NCBI RefSeq assembly: GCF_000255705.1
Contig: NZ_JH636440.1
Coordinates: 843,698 to 893,612, forward strand
DNA from: Zavarzinella formosa DSM 19928
Lineage (GTDB): Bacteria; Planctomycetota; Planctomycetia; Gemmatales; Gemmataceae
Direction: 5' to 3'
Length of the DNA: 49,915 bases
Numbering within the stretch: position 1 is the stretch's first letter; every line of letters starts with the position of its first letter. The translations under genes were made by a program, and so were the position numbers. The notes below the pieces were generated by a model, which had not been told where the DNA came from, ran no database searches, and worked only from the letters and a program-made list of their open reading frames with translations. This document shows, in pieces, positions 9,988-17,187 of the stretch.

Positions 9988-10183
9988 TGAGTTTTCAAGG
10001 ATTGTCAAAAGCGGGTGGTTTGAGAGCGGAGTTTGGAATGGGATGGCGTGCGTGGGGTGCCCGTCGTAAACCTCACCCCCTAACCCCCTCTCCGGCGCGG
10101 AGAGGGGGAACCAAACCGGCCGGGGAAGACCGGAAGCCTTTGACAGAAATTTCCACCCTCTTGCTCCCCCTCTCTGTCAGGAG

Positions 10184-10537
10184 CTGAGGACCCGACACTT
10201 TTTCGGTGTCTAGGTGGGATAGAGGAAGAGCCGGTCCAGTCGGAGTTCATGATAGCGTGCCTGGGCGAGGGCGCCCCGGAGCATCATGAGGCCGAGTTGG
10301 AAGAAACTGAGTCGTCGCCGACGGTGGGGATCGAATCGTCGCCGCTCCCCGGCCCGTGTCAGGCGTGCGCCGAGCATGAAAACCGGGCAGCAGCCCGCTC
10401 CCGACACATCGCCGCCAATCCTGCAAAACGTCGAAGGCACTCATGAGATCCTCGCGGACAGACTTGTGGCAAAGCCGGTCTACAAACTCATGAGTGCCCC
10501 TTCGTTTCCTCTCCTCAAAAAAGTGTCGGGTCGTCAG
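10184..10537 (-). mobile_element. 354-bp insertion-sequence remnant with 10-bp target duplication
   Basis: The ends are inverted repeats: the right end reads CTGACGACCCGACACTTTTT on the minus strand, and the left end on the plus strand is identical over 20 bases except for one mismatch. Both sides carry the direct repeat CTGTCAGGAG (10174-10183 and 10538-10547), the expected scar of transposition. A 10-bp duplication fits IS4-like elements. It is too small for an autonomous element and contains only transposase-like debris on the minus strand, so it is probably an internally deleted or MITE-like derivative mobilised in trans. The family assignment is tentative; the boundaries are certain. Confidence 0.9.
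10210..10440 (-). pseudogene. Possible C-terminal scrap of a transposase
   Basis: Inside the 354-bp element, one minus-strand frame ends in an arginine-rich stretch (RRRFDPHRRRRLSFFQLG) followed by a leucine-rich helix. This resembles the C-terminus of IS4-type transposases. A different frame just upstream reads HEFVDRLCHKSVREDLMSAF, which may be the N-terminal part. Joining both ends with the middle missing would explain the size. No DDE catalytic residue is present. The transposase origin is an inference from composition and context. Confidence 0.4.
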
Positions 10538-10670
10538 CTGTCAGGAGAGGGGGGTGAGGTTGCCTTTCAAGAGAGCAGGTCATCTTTCGCCCGGTTGTTC
10601 CCCGTGCGTCTTCAAAAGATACAATCAATAAATTACCGGTTACAGCCGGAGAGGACGAGAGTTTCGCACG

Positions 10671-11888
10671 ATGCACCTGGAATTGCCGATTGGATCGAAT
10701 CATTGGAATGTCGAAGTCCGCGAGCCGGATTTCGTCACCCGCCCCGGCCCAACGGCCGCTCCCCTGAATGATGCGGAGGCGGCTGTTTATCGGGCGATGG
10801 ATCACCCCATCAAGTTTGAGCCGCTGCGGCGCGCGATGACGCCGGACGACAAGATCGCCCTCGTCGTTGACGAACGGCTTCCCGATCTGGCGAAGTTGAT
10901 TCAGGGGACGCTTAAATACCTGGCCTCGGCCGGGATTCCCCCGGAAGCGGTCACTGTCATTTCCCCGGCCGGGTCCGCCCAAGATTGGGTCGATCATCTG
11001 GGGGATGAATTCGCCGATCTGCAAGCGGAAATCCATCAACCGGACGACCGGAAAAAGCTCAGCTACCTCGCCACATCCGAAAACGGCCGGCGGTTATACA
11101 TGAACCGCACGCTGGTGGATGCCGATCAGGTGATCGTCCTCTCGGCCCGCCGGGAACATCCGCTGTTGGGCATCACCGGGGCCGAGGGATTGGTGTATCC
11201 CGCCCTGTCCGACGATGACAATCAGAAAGCCAGCCGAGGGGCCGTCAGCGCCGCCGCCCTTCAAGGAGAATACGTCGGGGACAAGACCGCCACGGAAGTG
11301 ATTTGGCTGCTCGGCTTGCCATTGTTTATTCATGTGTTCGAGGGGCCGGGCGAATGCCTGCTGGAAGTGTCGGCCGGCTTGCCAAATTCGATGGTGGAAT
11401 GCGGCCAACGGGTGGAATCGCTCTGGCGAAGTGAAATCCCCGAACGGGCCGACACGGTGATCGCCACCCTGAGCGGCGACCCGCTGAAGCACACCTTCGA
11501 GGATCTGGCCCGCGCCGCGATGGCCGGGGCCAGAGTGGCAAAACCCGGCGGCCGGGTGGTGATTCTCAGCGATGCCGACCCGGAACTCGGGCCGGGTTTC
11601 CTCCTGTTGCGGGAAAGCGATCACTCTGTGGACGCCATCAAACGGCTGACCAAAGAAAAGCCCGCTGACATGCAGGCCGCCCTTGGCTGGGCGATGGCCG
11701 CGAGCCGGGCGAAGTTGTTTCTCGCCTCCGAAATCCGGCCGGATACCGTCAGCCAGGTTTTTGCCACGCCGTTGCCCGGCCCGAAGGAACTTCAAGCATT
11801 GCTCGATCAACCGGGCAAGATCGTTCACCTGCCGGACGCCCAGCTTAATTGGGTCACGATTCCCAAGACGGAAGAAAGCCAGTCATGA
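10671..11888 (+). CDS. LarA-like (lactate racemase N-terminal/DUF2088) protein
   Basis: A 405-residue protein whose N-terminal part matches the LarA fold pattern. PDDKIALVVDERLPDLAKL (about 58-76) is followed by LKYLASAGIPPEAVTVISPAGS, the helix-strand unit of DUF2088 and nickel-pincer lactate racemases. The central and C-terminal parts have the second Rossmann-like half, with AKPGGRVVILSDA. The catalytic His and Lys surroundings of true LarA are not obvious here, so racemase activity should not be assumed. The stop codon overlaps the start of the next gene (ATGA at 11885-11888), so the two are translationally coupled. TACAAT at 10620-10625 is a possible -10 element. Confidence 0.7.
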   Translation: MHLELPIGSNHWNVEVREPDFVTRPGPTAAPLNDAEAAVYRAMDHPIKFEPLRRAMTPDDKIALVVDERLPDLAKLIQGTLKYLASAGIPPEAVTVISPAGSAQDWVDHLGDEFADLQAEIHQPDDRKKLSYLATSENGRRLYMNRTLVDADQVIVLSARREHPLLGITGAEGLVYPALSDDDNQKASRGAVSAAALQGEYVGDKTATEVIWLLGLPLFIHVFEGPGECLLEVSAGLPNSMVECGQRVESLWRSEIPERADTVIATLSGDPLKHTFEDLARAAMAGARVAKPGGRVVILSDADPELGPGFLLLRESDHSVDAIKRLTKEKPADMQAALGWAMAASRAKLFLASEIRPDTVSQVFATPLPGPKELQALLDQPGKIVHLPDAQLNWVTIPKTEESQS

Positions 11889-12895
11889 CCAAGTTTGCCG
11901 CCGAATACGAAACCGCCCTCGCGGCCGCCGTGCTGTTTGATCGCTCCACGCAGGGCAAGATCGAACTGACCGGGAAGGATGCCCCGAGTTTCCTCCACAA
12001 CCTGTCCACCAACGACATCAAAAATCTTCCCCTCGGCGGTGGTTGCGAAGCCTATTTCTGCTCGGCCACTGCCAAGGTGCTCGCCCACGCTTTCATCTAT
12101 CATGTGCTGGTGAACGGCAAACATGCCTTCTGGCTGGACGTGACGGCCGGGTTCAACCGCAAGCTGTTCGAGCATCTCGACAAGCACCTGATTTCCGAGG
12201 CCGTCGAACTGATGGACCACACGGAAAACTTCGCCCAGTTCCATCTCGCCGGGCCAACCGCTGCCGCCGTGCTGGGGAAAGCCCTCGGCTCCCCGGTGCC
12301 GGACATTGGGGAATTCATGCACATGGAGCGCACGTTCCCCAATGGCGTGACTGCCCAAATCCGCCGTCACGACCCGCTTGGCCTGCCGGGCTTCGACATC
12401 GTGCTTCCATTGGAAAAGGCCGAAGAGATGAAGACGTTGCTTCTTCACTCGGGGGCCGCCGCCGCGAGCGACGAGGCTTACGAAATCCTCCGCGTGGAAG
12501 CCGGCACGCCGGTTTACGGCATCGACATCGGCGAAGACCGCTTCGTGATGGAAGTCCCCCGCCCTCTGCGGGCCGTCAGCTATGAGAAGGGTTGCTATCT
12601 CGGCCAAGAACCAATCGTGATGGCCCGCGACCGCGCCGGCTTCGTGAACCGCAGTTTCTTCGGCGTGAAAACCGACGGCGTCCACCCCCTCCCCGCCGGA
12701 ACCAAGCTCTACCGCGACACGCAGGAAGTCGGCTTGGTCACCAGTTCGGTGATCTCCCCCCGATTGAAAGCCCCCGTGGCCATCGGCTATTTGCGCCGGG
12801 GCCATCAAGACACCGGCCTAAAACTCACCGCCGGAACCGGCGACGACGCGGTGGAGGCGGAGGTGTTGGGATACCCGCCAGTGGCCGGATTTTGA
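11885..12895 (+). CDS. YgfZ/CAF17-type folate-binding protein (GcvT-like)
   Basis: A 336-residue protein with the GcvT/YgfZ fold. The diagnostic motif KGCYLGQE (about residues 234-241), with the conserved cysteine of the K-G-C-Y-x-G-Q-E signature, is intact. Family members such as YgfZ and Iba57/CAF17 bind tetrahydrofolate and help build or repair iron-sulfur clusters in particular enzymes. The ATG overlaps the stop of the LarA-like gene by four bases. The coupling suggests that both act on one process, but the sequence does not say which. The gene ends in a convergent arrangement with crcB across a palindromic terminator region. Confidence 0.85.
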   Translation: MTKFAAEYETALAAAVLFDRSTQGKIELTGKDAPSFLHNLSTNDIKNLPLGGGCEAYFCSATAKVLAHAFIYHVLVNGKHAFWLDVTAGFNRKLFEHLDKHLISEAVELMDHTENFAQFHLAGPTAAAVLGKALGSPVPDIGEFMHMERTFPNGVTAQIRRHDPLGLPGFDIVLPLEKAEEMKTLLLHSGAAAASDEAYEILRVEAGTPVYGIDIGEDRFVMEVPRPLRAVSYEKGCYLGQEPIVMARDRAGFVNRSFFGVKTDGVHPLPAGTKLYRDTQEVGLVTSSVISPRLKAPVAIGYLRRGHQDTGLKLTAGTGDDAVEAEVLGYPPVAGF

Positions 12896-12918
12896 AGGCA
12901 AAGGCCGCCAACACTCCC

Positions 12919-13073
12919 TAATGCAAAATCAACGAGCAACTTGTGTGAGATCATCAAGAGCCCCACTGCGTCAGCGGTGGGGGTTGTTTTCCGAGTGTGA
13001 CGGCCACCCCCACTGCTGACGCAGTGGGGCTCTTGAAATCATTTGCAAATGTTGCTGTTTGATTTTTGCATTA
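12919..13073. repeat. 29-bp hairpin repeat, copy 1, between convergent genes
   Basis: The arms 12955-12983 and 13007-13035 are inverted repeats of 29 bp with one mismatch (core GAGCCCCACTGCGTCAGCGG). Outside them, 12919-12941 and 13051-13073 form a second, imperfect inverted repeat (TAATGCAAAATCAACG...). The whole 155-bp space between the YgfZ-like gene and crcB can therefore fold as one long hairpin. As it separates converging genes it probably serves as a bidirectional terminator. The inner arms recur exactly at 44704-44781. Confidence 0.9.
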
Positions 13074-13074
13074 A

Positions 13075-13506
13075 TCACGCCTCTTCTTCAATCTCCAATT
13101 GAGCAATCTGGGGCGTGTCGCCGTTCAGCCGCGTGGCCAACCAGTGGCCGATGGCGACAGCCCCCAGACAGAGGACGACGGAAAGAACCGCGTTCAGTAT
13201 CGCCTTTACAGGAGAGCCGCCGCGCAGCAAATCGAGGGTTTGCAGGCTGAACGAGGAGAAGGTGGTGAAGCCGCCGCAAATCCCCACCATGACGAACAGG
13301 CGGGTGTTTTCCGAGACCGGGAACTTGCCGACAGCCAGCGTCAGGGTTCCGAAAAACCCGATGATGAAAGAACCGGCGACATTGATAATCAGGGTTCCGA
13401 ACGGAAACTCTTTGCTGACGGGCAAGGCCCACGACGCCACGCCATATCGGGCCAATGTCCCGATTGCCCCGCCCAGCGCCACCAGCAAGCAAGTTGTGAA
13501 ATTCAC
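13075..13506 (-). CDS. crcB: Fluoride channel CrcB (Fluc)
   Basis: A 143-residue, four-helix membrane protein with the Fluc signatures: [12 protein letters not shown] at the N-terminus, [16 protein letters not shown] in helix 2, and [15 protein letters not shown] with the phenylalanine-box and sodium-site sequence in helix 3. Fluc dimers export fluoride and lower cytoplasmic fluoride toxicity. The GTG at 13506 is preferred because GGGGGAG lies six bases upstream. An ATG at 13521 is a second option, and longer frames run into the riboswitch. A fluoride riboswitch and a promoter lie directly upstream, so expression is very probably induced by fluoride. Confidence 0.95.
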   Translation of the reverse strand: MNFTTCLLVALGGAIGTLARYGVASWALPVSKEFPFGTLIINVAGSFIIGFFGTLTLAVGKFPVSENTRLFVMVGICGGFTTFSSFSLQTLDLLRGGSPVKAILNAVLSVVLCLGAVAIGHWLATRLNGDTPQIAQLEIEEEA

Positions 13507-13554
13507 GGCAAGCTCCCCCATTGGCCGACGCCTTCGCGGCGACGACTTGTGAAT

Positions 13555-13608
13555 GGTAGGAGTCATCAGCTTCAAAAAGCGGTTATCGGGGGAACCCCAT
13601 CCCCATCA
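13555..13608 (-). promoter_or_regulatory. Fluoride riboswitch (crcB motif)
   Basis: On the minus strand the sequence from 13608 reads GATGGGGATGGGGTTCCCCC, then GATAACCGC, a short hairpin (GCTTTTTGAAGC), then TGATGACTCCTACC. These are the invariant blocks of the crcB-motif RNA: GAUGGnGUUC, AACCGC and CUGAUGACnCCUAC in the correct order and spacing. The RNA lies 49 bases upstream of the crcB start. A CGCC-GCGAA-GGCG hairpin between the aptamer and the ribosome site may be part of the expression platform. Confidence 0.95.
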
Positions 13609-13614
13609 TTGATG

Positions 13615-13642
13615 AGTTTAAGAACGGGGAAGCATTTATCAA
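13615..13642 (-). promoter_or_regulatory. Predicted sigma-70 promoter of crcB
   Basis: On the minus strand, TTGATA (13642-13637) and TAAACT (13620-13615) are spaced by 16 bases. Transcription would start about seven bases later, exactly at the beginning of the riboswitch aptamer. The fit between promoter and aptamer positions supports the call. Confidence 0.6.
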
Positions 13643-13883
13643 GCGATCAGCGGATGGCTGAATCAGGGCACTGTTCATCCGAGAAACCACCTTTGCCCGC
13701 CCGGATTGTGAATAAAAAGACATCGTCGGCCATCTGGCCCGCCGTGAAAACGCCCAAACGAGGCTTTCTTTTTCTTTTAGTGTGTCCAATGTGTCCAATT
13801 TTGCCCGGCCTTTTTGCCATGAAATTTCGGCAAACATAAGAACTTTTCGATCAATGAATTTGATATTTTCTTCTCTCTAACTC

Positions 13884-15266
13884 ATGCCGAAAATTCTGTT
13901 TGTCACCGGCAAACTTGCGGAAGCCTCTTTGCGGAAGGTGCTGGCTGATCTCGCCCCGGCGGTTGGTTTTGAGGCCGAAGTGGCGGTGATGCCAATCACG
14001 GTGGCGGCATTGCTGACGACCGATTGGGTCGGCCGCCGTCTGCATGTGGCCGACAACACCAACCGCGTGATTCTGCCGGGCTATTGCCGGGGAGAGTTGG
14101 GGAAGATATCTCTCCCCGCCGAGACGAGCATCGAACGGGGGCCGCGCGACCTGCGGGACTTGCCGGAGTTCTTTGGCAAACGCCGAAAACGCCCGGCCGA
14201 CTACGGGAAACACAACATCGACATCCTTGCCGAAATCAACCACGCCCCGACACTCTCCCCGGAAAAGCTGCTCGCCATCGCCGCCGACTATCGTCGGGAC
14301 GGGGCCGACCTCATTGACCTCGGCTGCGATCCCGGAACCACTTGGACGGACATCGGCCACGCCGTCGCCAAACTACGGGAAGCCGGTCATCGCGTCTCGG
14401 TGGACAGTTTCAACCCGGTGGAAGTGGAAGCCGCCCTCGCCGCCGGGGCCGAGTTGGTGTTGAGCGTGAACAGTTCCAACCGGGAACTGGCCATCGGCTG
14501 GCACGAACGCCACGGGTCCGAAGTGGTGGCCATCCCCGACCAGCCGACGGACACCGAATCTCTCGCGGAAACCGTGAGCTTCCTGAAATCGCACGGCCTG
14601 CCTCACCGCATCGACCCCATCCTCGAACCGATCGGCCACGGCTTCGCCGCCTCGCTAGGCCGCTATCTTGAGGCGAGAAAACGCTGGCCGGACACGGAAA
14701 TCATGATGGGCGTCGGCAACCTGACGGAACTGACCGAAGTCGATTCGGCCGGGATCAACACCCTCCTCGCCGGCTTCTGTCAGGAGACCGGCATCCGCAG
14801 CATCCTGACGACGCAAGTGATTAATTGGTGCCGCACGGCTGTGCGCGAATTCGATTTGGCCCGCCGATTGATGCACCACGCCGTGACCGAAAAGACGCTC
14901 CCGAAACACGTGGACGCCGGCCTGACCATCCTGCGTGAAGCCAAGCTAACCGAGCAAGGCGAGGAAACCCTGACGCATTTGGCCAGCACGATCAAGGACC
15001 GCAACTACCGCCTCTTCGCCGAGCGGGGCGAACTGCACGTCATGAACGGCGACATCTACGTTCGCGGCGCCGACCCCTTCGAGTTGTTCGAGAAGATGCT
15101 GGCGGCCGACTCCAAGCTCGACCCCGCTCACTCCTTCTACCTCGGCTACGAACTCTGCAAGGCCGTGACCGCATTGACTCTCGGCAAGAACTACACGCAA
15201 GACCAAGAACTCAAATGGGGCTTTTTGACCGTCCCGGAGATCAGCCACCGAAACGCGGGGGTGTGA
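13884..15266 (+). CDS. Dihydropteroate-synthase-like protein (DUF6513-type)
   Basis: A 460-residue protein. After an N-terminal domain of about 100 residues beginning PKILFVTGKLAEASLRKVL comes a pterin-binding TIM-barrel region. It contains NIDILAEINHAP, DGADLIDLGCDPG and VSVDSFNPVEVEAAL, the order seen in dihydropteroate synthase. Proteins of this long form occur in methanogens and in bacteria with tetrahydromethanopterin-linked C1 metabolism, planctomycetes included, and are thought to act in making that cofactor. Canonical folate DHPS is much shorter. The gene stands alone, divergent from crcB. A role in H4MPT synthesis is inferred from family distribution. Confidence 0.75.
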   Translation: MPKILFVTGKLAEASLRKVLADLAPAVGFEAEVAVMPITVAALLTTDWVGRRLHVADNTNRVILPGYCRGELGKISLPAETSIERGPRDLRDLPEFFGKRRKRPADYGKHNIDILAEINHAPTLSPEKLLAIAADYRRDGADLIDLGCDPGTTWTDIGHAVAKLREAGHRVSVDSFNPVEVEAALAAGAELVLSVNSSNRELAIGWHERHGSEVVAIPDQPTDTESLAETVSFLKSHGLPHRIDPILEPIGHGFAASLGRYLEARKRWPDTEIMMGVGNLTELTEVDSAGINTLLAGFCQETGIRSILTTQVINWCRTAVREFDLARRLMHHAVTEKTLPKHVDAGLTILREAKLTEQGEETLTHLASTIKDRNYRLFAERGELHVMNGDIYVRGADPFELFEKMLAADSKLDPAHSFYLGYELCKAVTALTLGKNYTQDQELKWGFLTVPEISHRNAGV

Positions 15267-15292
15267 TCTCGCATGCGTTTGCCGGCCCGCCG

Positions 15293-15303
15293 GGGTATGA
15301 TGA
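15293..15303 (+). promoter_or_regulatory. GGGTATGATGA promoter-like box
   Basis: TATGAT, preceded by GGG and 27 bases before the ATG at 15329, fits an extended -10 element giving a leader of about 20 bases. The identical 11-mer stands at nearly the same distance before the paralogous gene at 17188 and before a tiny frame at 32785 on the minus strand. No convincing -35 box is seen. Confidence 0.5.
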
Positions 15304-15328
15304 CGTCATCCAATTCTTGGGAGACACC

Positions 15329-15898
15329 ATGCGCCACACCATGCTCGTTCTGTTGCTGGCGACCGTCAGCGTCGCCGCGCCGCCGCCAAAAGACAAGCCA
15401 GCCCCTTATTTCCCCACCGTCGTCGGGGACAAACTTGTTTACGAGAGGCTGACCGACGGCAAAGAGGAATATGGCGACGTCACAGATCGCGTGATGGACG
15501 TGGAAAAGAAAGACGGTGTCATCTATGTCACCATCCAACGCATTTATCCAGAAACGGAAGGATTTAGGAGAACGATCGCCGTGGCGGACTCCGGCCTGTT
15601 CCAAGTTGTTTCCCGCGAGAATTCGCTGACCAGTGCGTCGCCCATCCTGAAACTGCCGCCCAAGGAAGGAACGACTTGGGAATGGAAGACCGAAACCACC
15701 AAGATAACATTCACCGTTATCCGGGAAGAGGAGGTGACGGTTCCCGCAGGCAAATTCAAGGCGATCCGGGTGGAAATGGTGACAGAGCGGGACGACCCCT
15801 CAACGTTTTGGTTCGCCCCGGCGGTGGGGATGGTGAAAATGTCCGCCTTAAAAGGGTCGCACACGTTGGCGCTCAAGGAGTTCAAGGCGGGAAAGTGA
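15329..15898 (+). CDS. Secreted protein, paralogue 1
   Basis: A 189-residue protein with a clear signal peptide (MRHTMLVLLLATVSVAA) cleaved before PPPKDK. The mature part starts PYFPTVVGDKLVYE and contains EEEVTVPAGKFKAIRVEM near the middle, a pattern common in small periplasmic beta-sandwich proteins of unknown role. The protein at 17188-17754 is a close paralogue with the same signal peptide plan and motifs. The ATG at 15329 was chosen because it starts the signal peptide and follows GGGAGAC; a longer frame to 15215 overlaps the DHPS-like gene and is rejected. Confidence 0.75.
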   Translation: MRHTMLVLLLATVSVAAPPPKDKPAPYFPTVVGDKLVYERLTDGKEEYGDVTDRVMDVEKKDGVIYVTIQRIYPETEGFRRTIAVADSGLFQVVSRENSLTSASPILKLPPKEGTTWEWKTETTKITFTVIREEEVTVPAGKFKAIRVEMVTERDDPSTFWFAPAVGMVKMSALKGSHTLALKEFKAGK

Positions 15899-15941
15899 CC
15901 TCAATGTTTTTGTTATCAATCGTCCGTCTGATTCGCGCAGA

Positions 15942-16370
15942 TCAAGCCACTTCATGAACCAATCGATACCCGGACACTCCTGCCACCGTCCGCAAAACGA
16001 TTCGGTATCTTGATCCGGCGGGCTCCCCCGGCAGCGTTTCAATCAGCGGCCACAAATCGGCAATGACAATCCGCTTGGTCATCCCCGATTGATGATGCAG
16101 TTTCGGTCCGAGAATGATGTGCGTGATGGAGTGATTTCGGCAAAGATCGGGAAGTTTCTTTCCCTTGCCCGAGTGTTTGCCCGAATCGCCGGTGACCACA
16201 ATCCAATTCCCGCCGGCCGCCTGGGGAATCCATTCGTTGTCGGGGATGCCTGCCCGAAAATAATCGCAGAGATGAACGAACTCGAATTGACTGCCAACCT
16301 CCCGTTCCAACGCGAGCATCAGTGGCTTGCCGACGCACTCGTCAAACAGGAAGCGAGGCGGAGCGTTCAC
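15942..16370 (-). CDS. PIN-like toxin of a toxin-antitoxin pair
   Basis: A 142-residue protein with a PIN-like nuclease pattern: FLFDECVGKPL at the N-terminus (acidic residues Asp and Glu), IPDNEW with a further acidic pair, and WIVVTGDSG with the fourth acidic site. It matches the DUF5615/VapC45-like branch, whose members act as RNase toxins. The GTG start at 16370 overlaps the antitoxin stop (GTGA), indicating translational coupling. A longer frame to 16487 is antitoxin sequence read in another frame. The stop lies 43 bp from the stop of the converging paralogue 1 gene. Confidence 0.75.
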   Translation of the reverse strand: MNAPPRFLFDECVGKPLMLALEREVGSQFEFVHLCDYFRAGIPDNEWIPQAAGGNWIVVTGDSGKHSGKGKKLPDLCRNHSITHIILGPKLHHQSGMTKRIVIADLWPLIETLPGEPAGSRYRIVLRTVAGVSGYRLVHEVA

Positions 16371-17080
16371 GCAATCGCCCCGAGTCGTTGCGAGAAGAAT
16401 TTGTAAGCCGCCAGCGCCTCGGCGGCGGGAATCCCGTATTCCCGCGCCGCTTCGTTGATGCCCCCCTCGGCCTTGATCGAATCCCAAATTGTCCGGGCGG
16501 AATATCCGCTCGGAAGCAAGGGTTCGCCGAACCGGACCTCCGGGGCCATCACGATCTTCACGCCATTGCTTTCGTGAATCATGAATTTGTTGGCCAGCCC
16601 GTCCGGCCCGAAACTCAGGTCGTGCATGTAGGCTTCAACAAACGTCAACATTCTCTGGCCGGATGCTTCGATGATCCCGTCATTCGGGAACTTGAGCAAC
16701 AGATCATCCCCAAACAGATAGGTAAAGTGCTTTCGGGCGAACGGATATTCAACCCCCCGGCTCGCGGCCAGTTCGATGGCCTGCCGAAACTTGCGAGGAT
16801 GGATCTTTCGCTGAAGCCGGATCTCCTTGATGGCCAGCGCCTGGATGAAATCGAGAAAGCTGACATACTTTTGTTTGCCATCGAATTGCGGGCGAAGGAT
16901 GGCCTCGCTCTGGCCGTCCCCGAAGATCCAGCGATTCAAATGGCGCGTGCGGACACCAGCATACAACGCCGCTTCCGCGACGGTATACATTCCGTTGCCG
17001 ATGAACTGGTCCGTTCCCGTGTTCACAGTGGGTCTCGCCCCAAGTTGTCTGTTGAAATTGTATCTGACCAACGACGTCAT
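16367..17080 (-). CDS. Antitoxin with MerR-like helix-turn-helix and DUF433 region
   Basis: A 237-residue protein, first gene of the toxin-antitoxin pair. About residues 31-52 (MYTVAEAALYAGVRTRHLNRW) form a MerR-like winged-helix start. The C-terminus, around SARTIWDSIKAEGGINEAAREYGIP, has the DUF433 pattern found in antitoxins that pair with DUF5615/PIN-like toxins. This suggests an autorepressing DNA-binding protein that also masks the toxin. The start is uncertain: GTG at 17026, preceded by GGGGCGAG, is also plausible. It is divergent from paralogue 2 (start 17188), so the 107-bp space between holds both promoters. Confidence 0.7.
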   Translation of the reverse strand: MTSLVRYNFNRQLGARPTVNTGTDQFIGNGMYTVAEAALYAGVRTRHLNRWIFGDGQSEAILRPQFDGKQKYVSFLDFIQALAIKEIRLQRKIHPRKFRQAIELAASRGVEYPFARKHFTYLFGDDLLLKFPNDGIIEASGQRMLTFVEAYMHDLSFGPDGLANKFMIHESNGVKIVMAPEVRFGEPLLPSGYSARTIWDSIKAEGGINEAAREYGIPAAEALAAYKFFSQRLGAIA

Positions 17081-17149
17081 GTCGTGGCCGGGCGATCCGC
17101 TCTTGTTCTGTTCAATTTGCCGGAGCAGGTCGCATGTCTCCTCTCACTC

Positions 17150-17160
17150 GGGTATGATGA
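17150..17160 (+). promoter_or_regulatory. GGGTATGATGA promoter-like box
   Basis: The same 11-mer as at 15293-15303, here 27 bases before the ATG at 17188. Conservation in box and spacing between the two paralogues, while the surrounding bases differ, supports a functional -10 element. Confidence 0.5.
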
Positions 17161-17187
17161 TCCCCGCCCTTTCCCTCGGGAGCCATC

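Larger units (their letters stand above)
10068..10567. repeat. Double-hairpin intergenic repeat, copy B, split by an insertion
   Basis: When 10184-10547 (the element plus one target copy) is removed, the remainder is the reverse complement of copy A at 4600-4745. It keeps the same outer AGGCAACCTCAC end, the same two C-rich/G-rich hairpins and the same GTCAAAGG and GCCGGTTTGGTTCC core words. One of its hairpins (CCCCCTCTC...GAGAGGGGG) is split by the insertion at its loop. Its left end lacks the AAAAGG part of the outer repeat. Confidence 0.85.

Noticed and set aside
13509-13575. N-terminal extension of CrcB from a TTG at 13575
   Set aside because: The extension lies in the fluoride riboswitch aptamer, so it must be untranslated leader.
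16371-16487. N-terminal extension of the PIN-like toxin
   Set aside because: It overlaps the antitoxin coding end in another frame; the GTG with a four-base overlap is the natural start.
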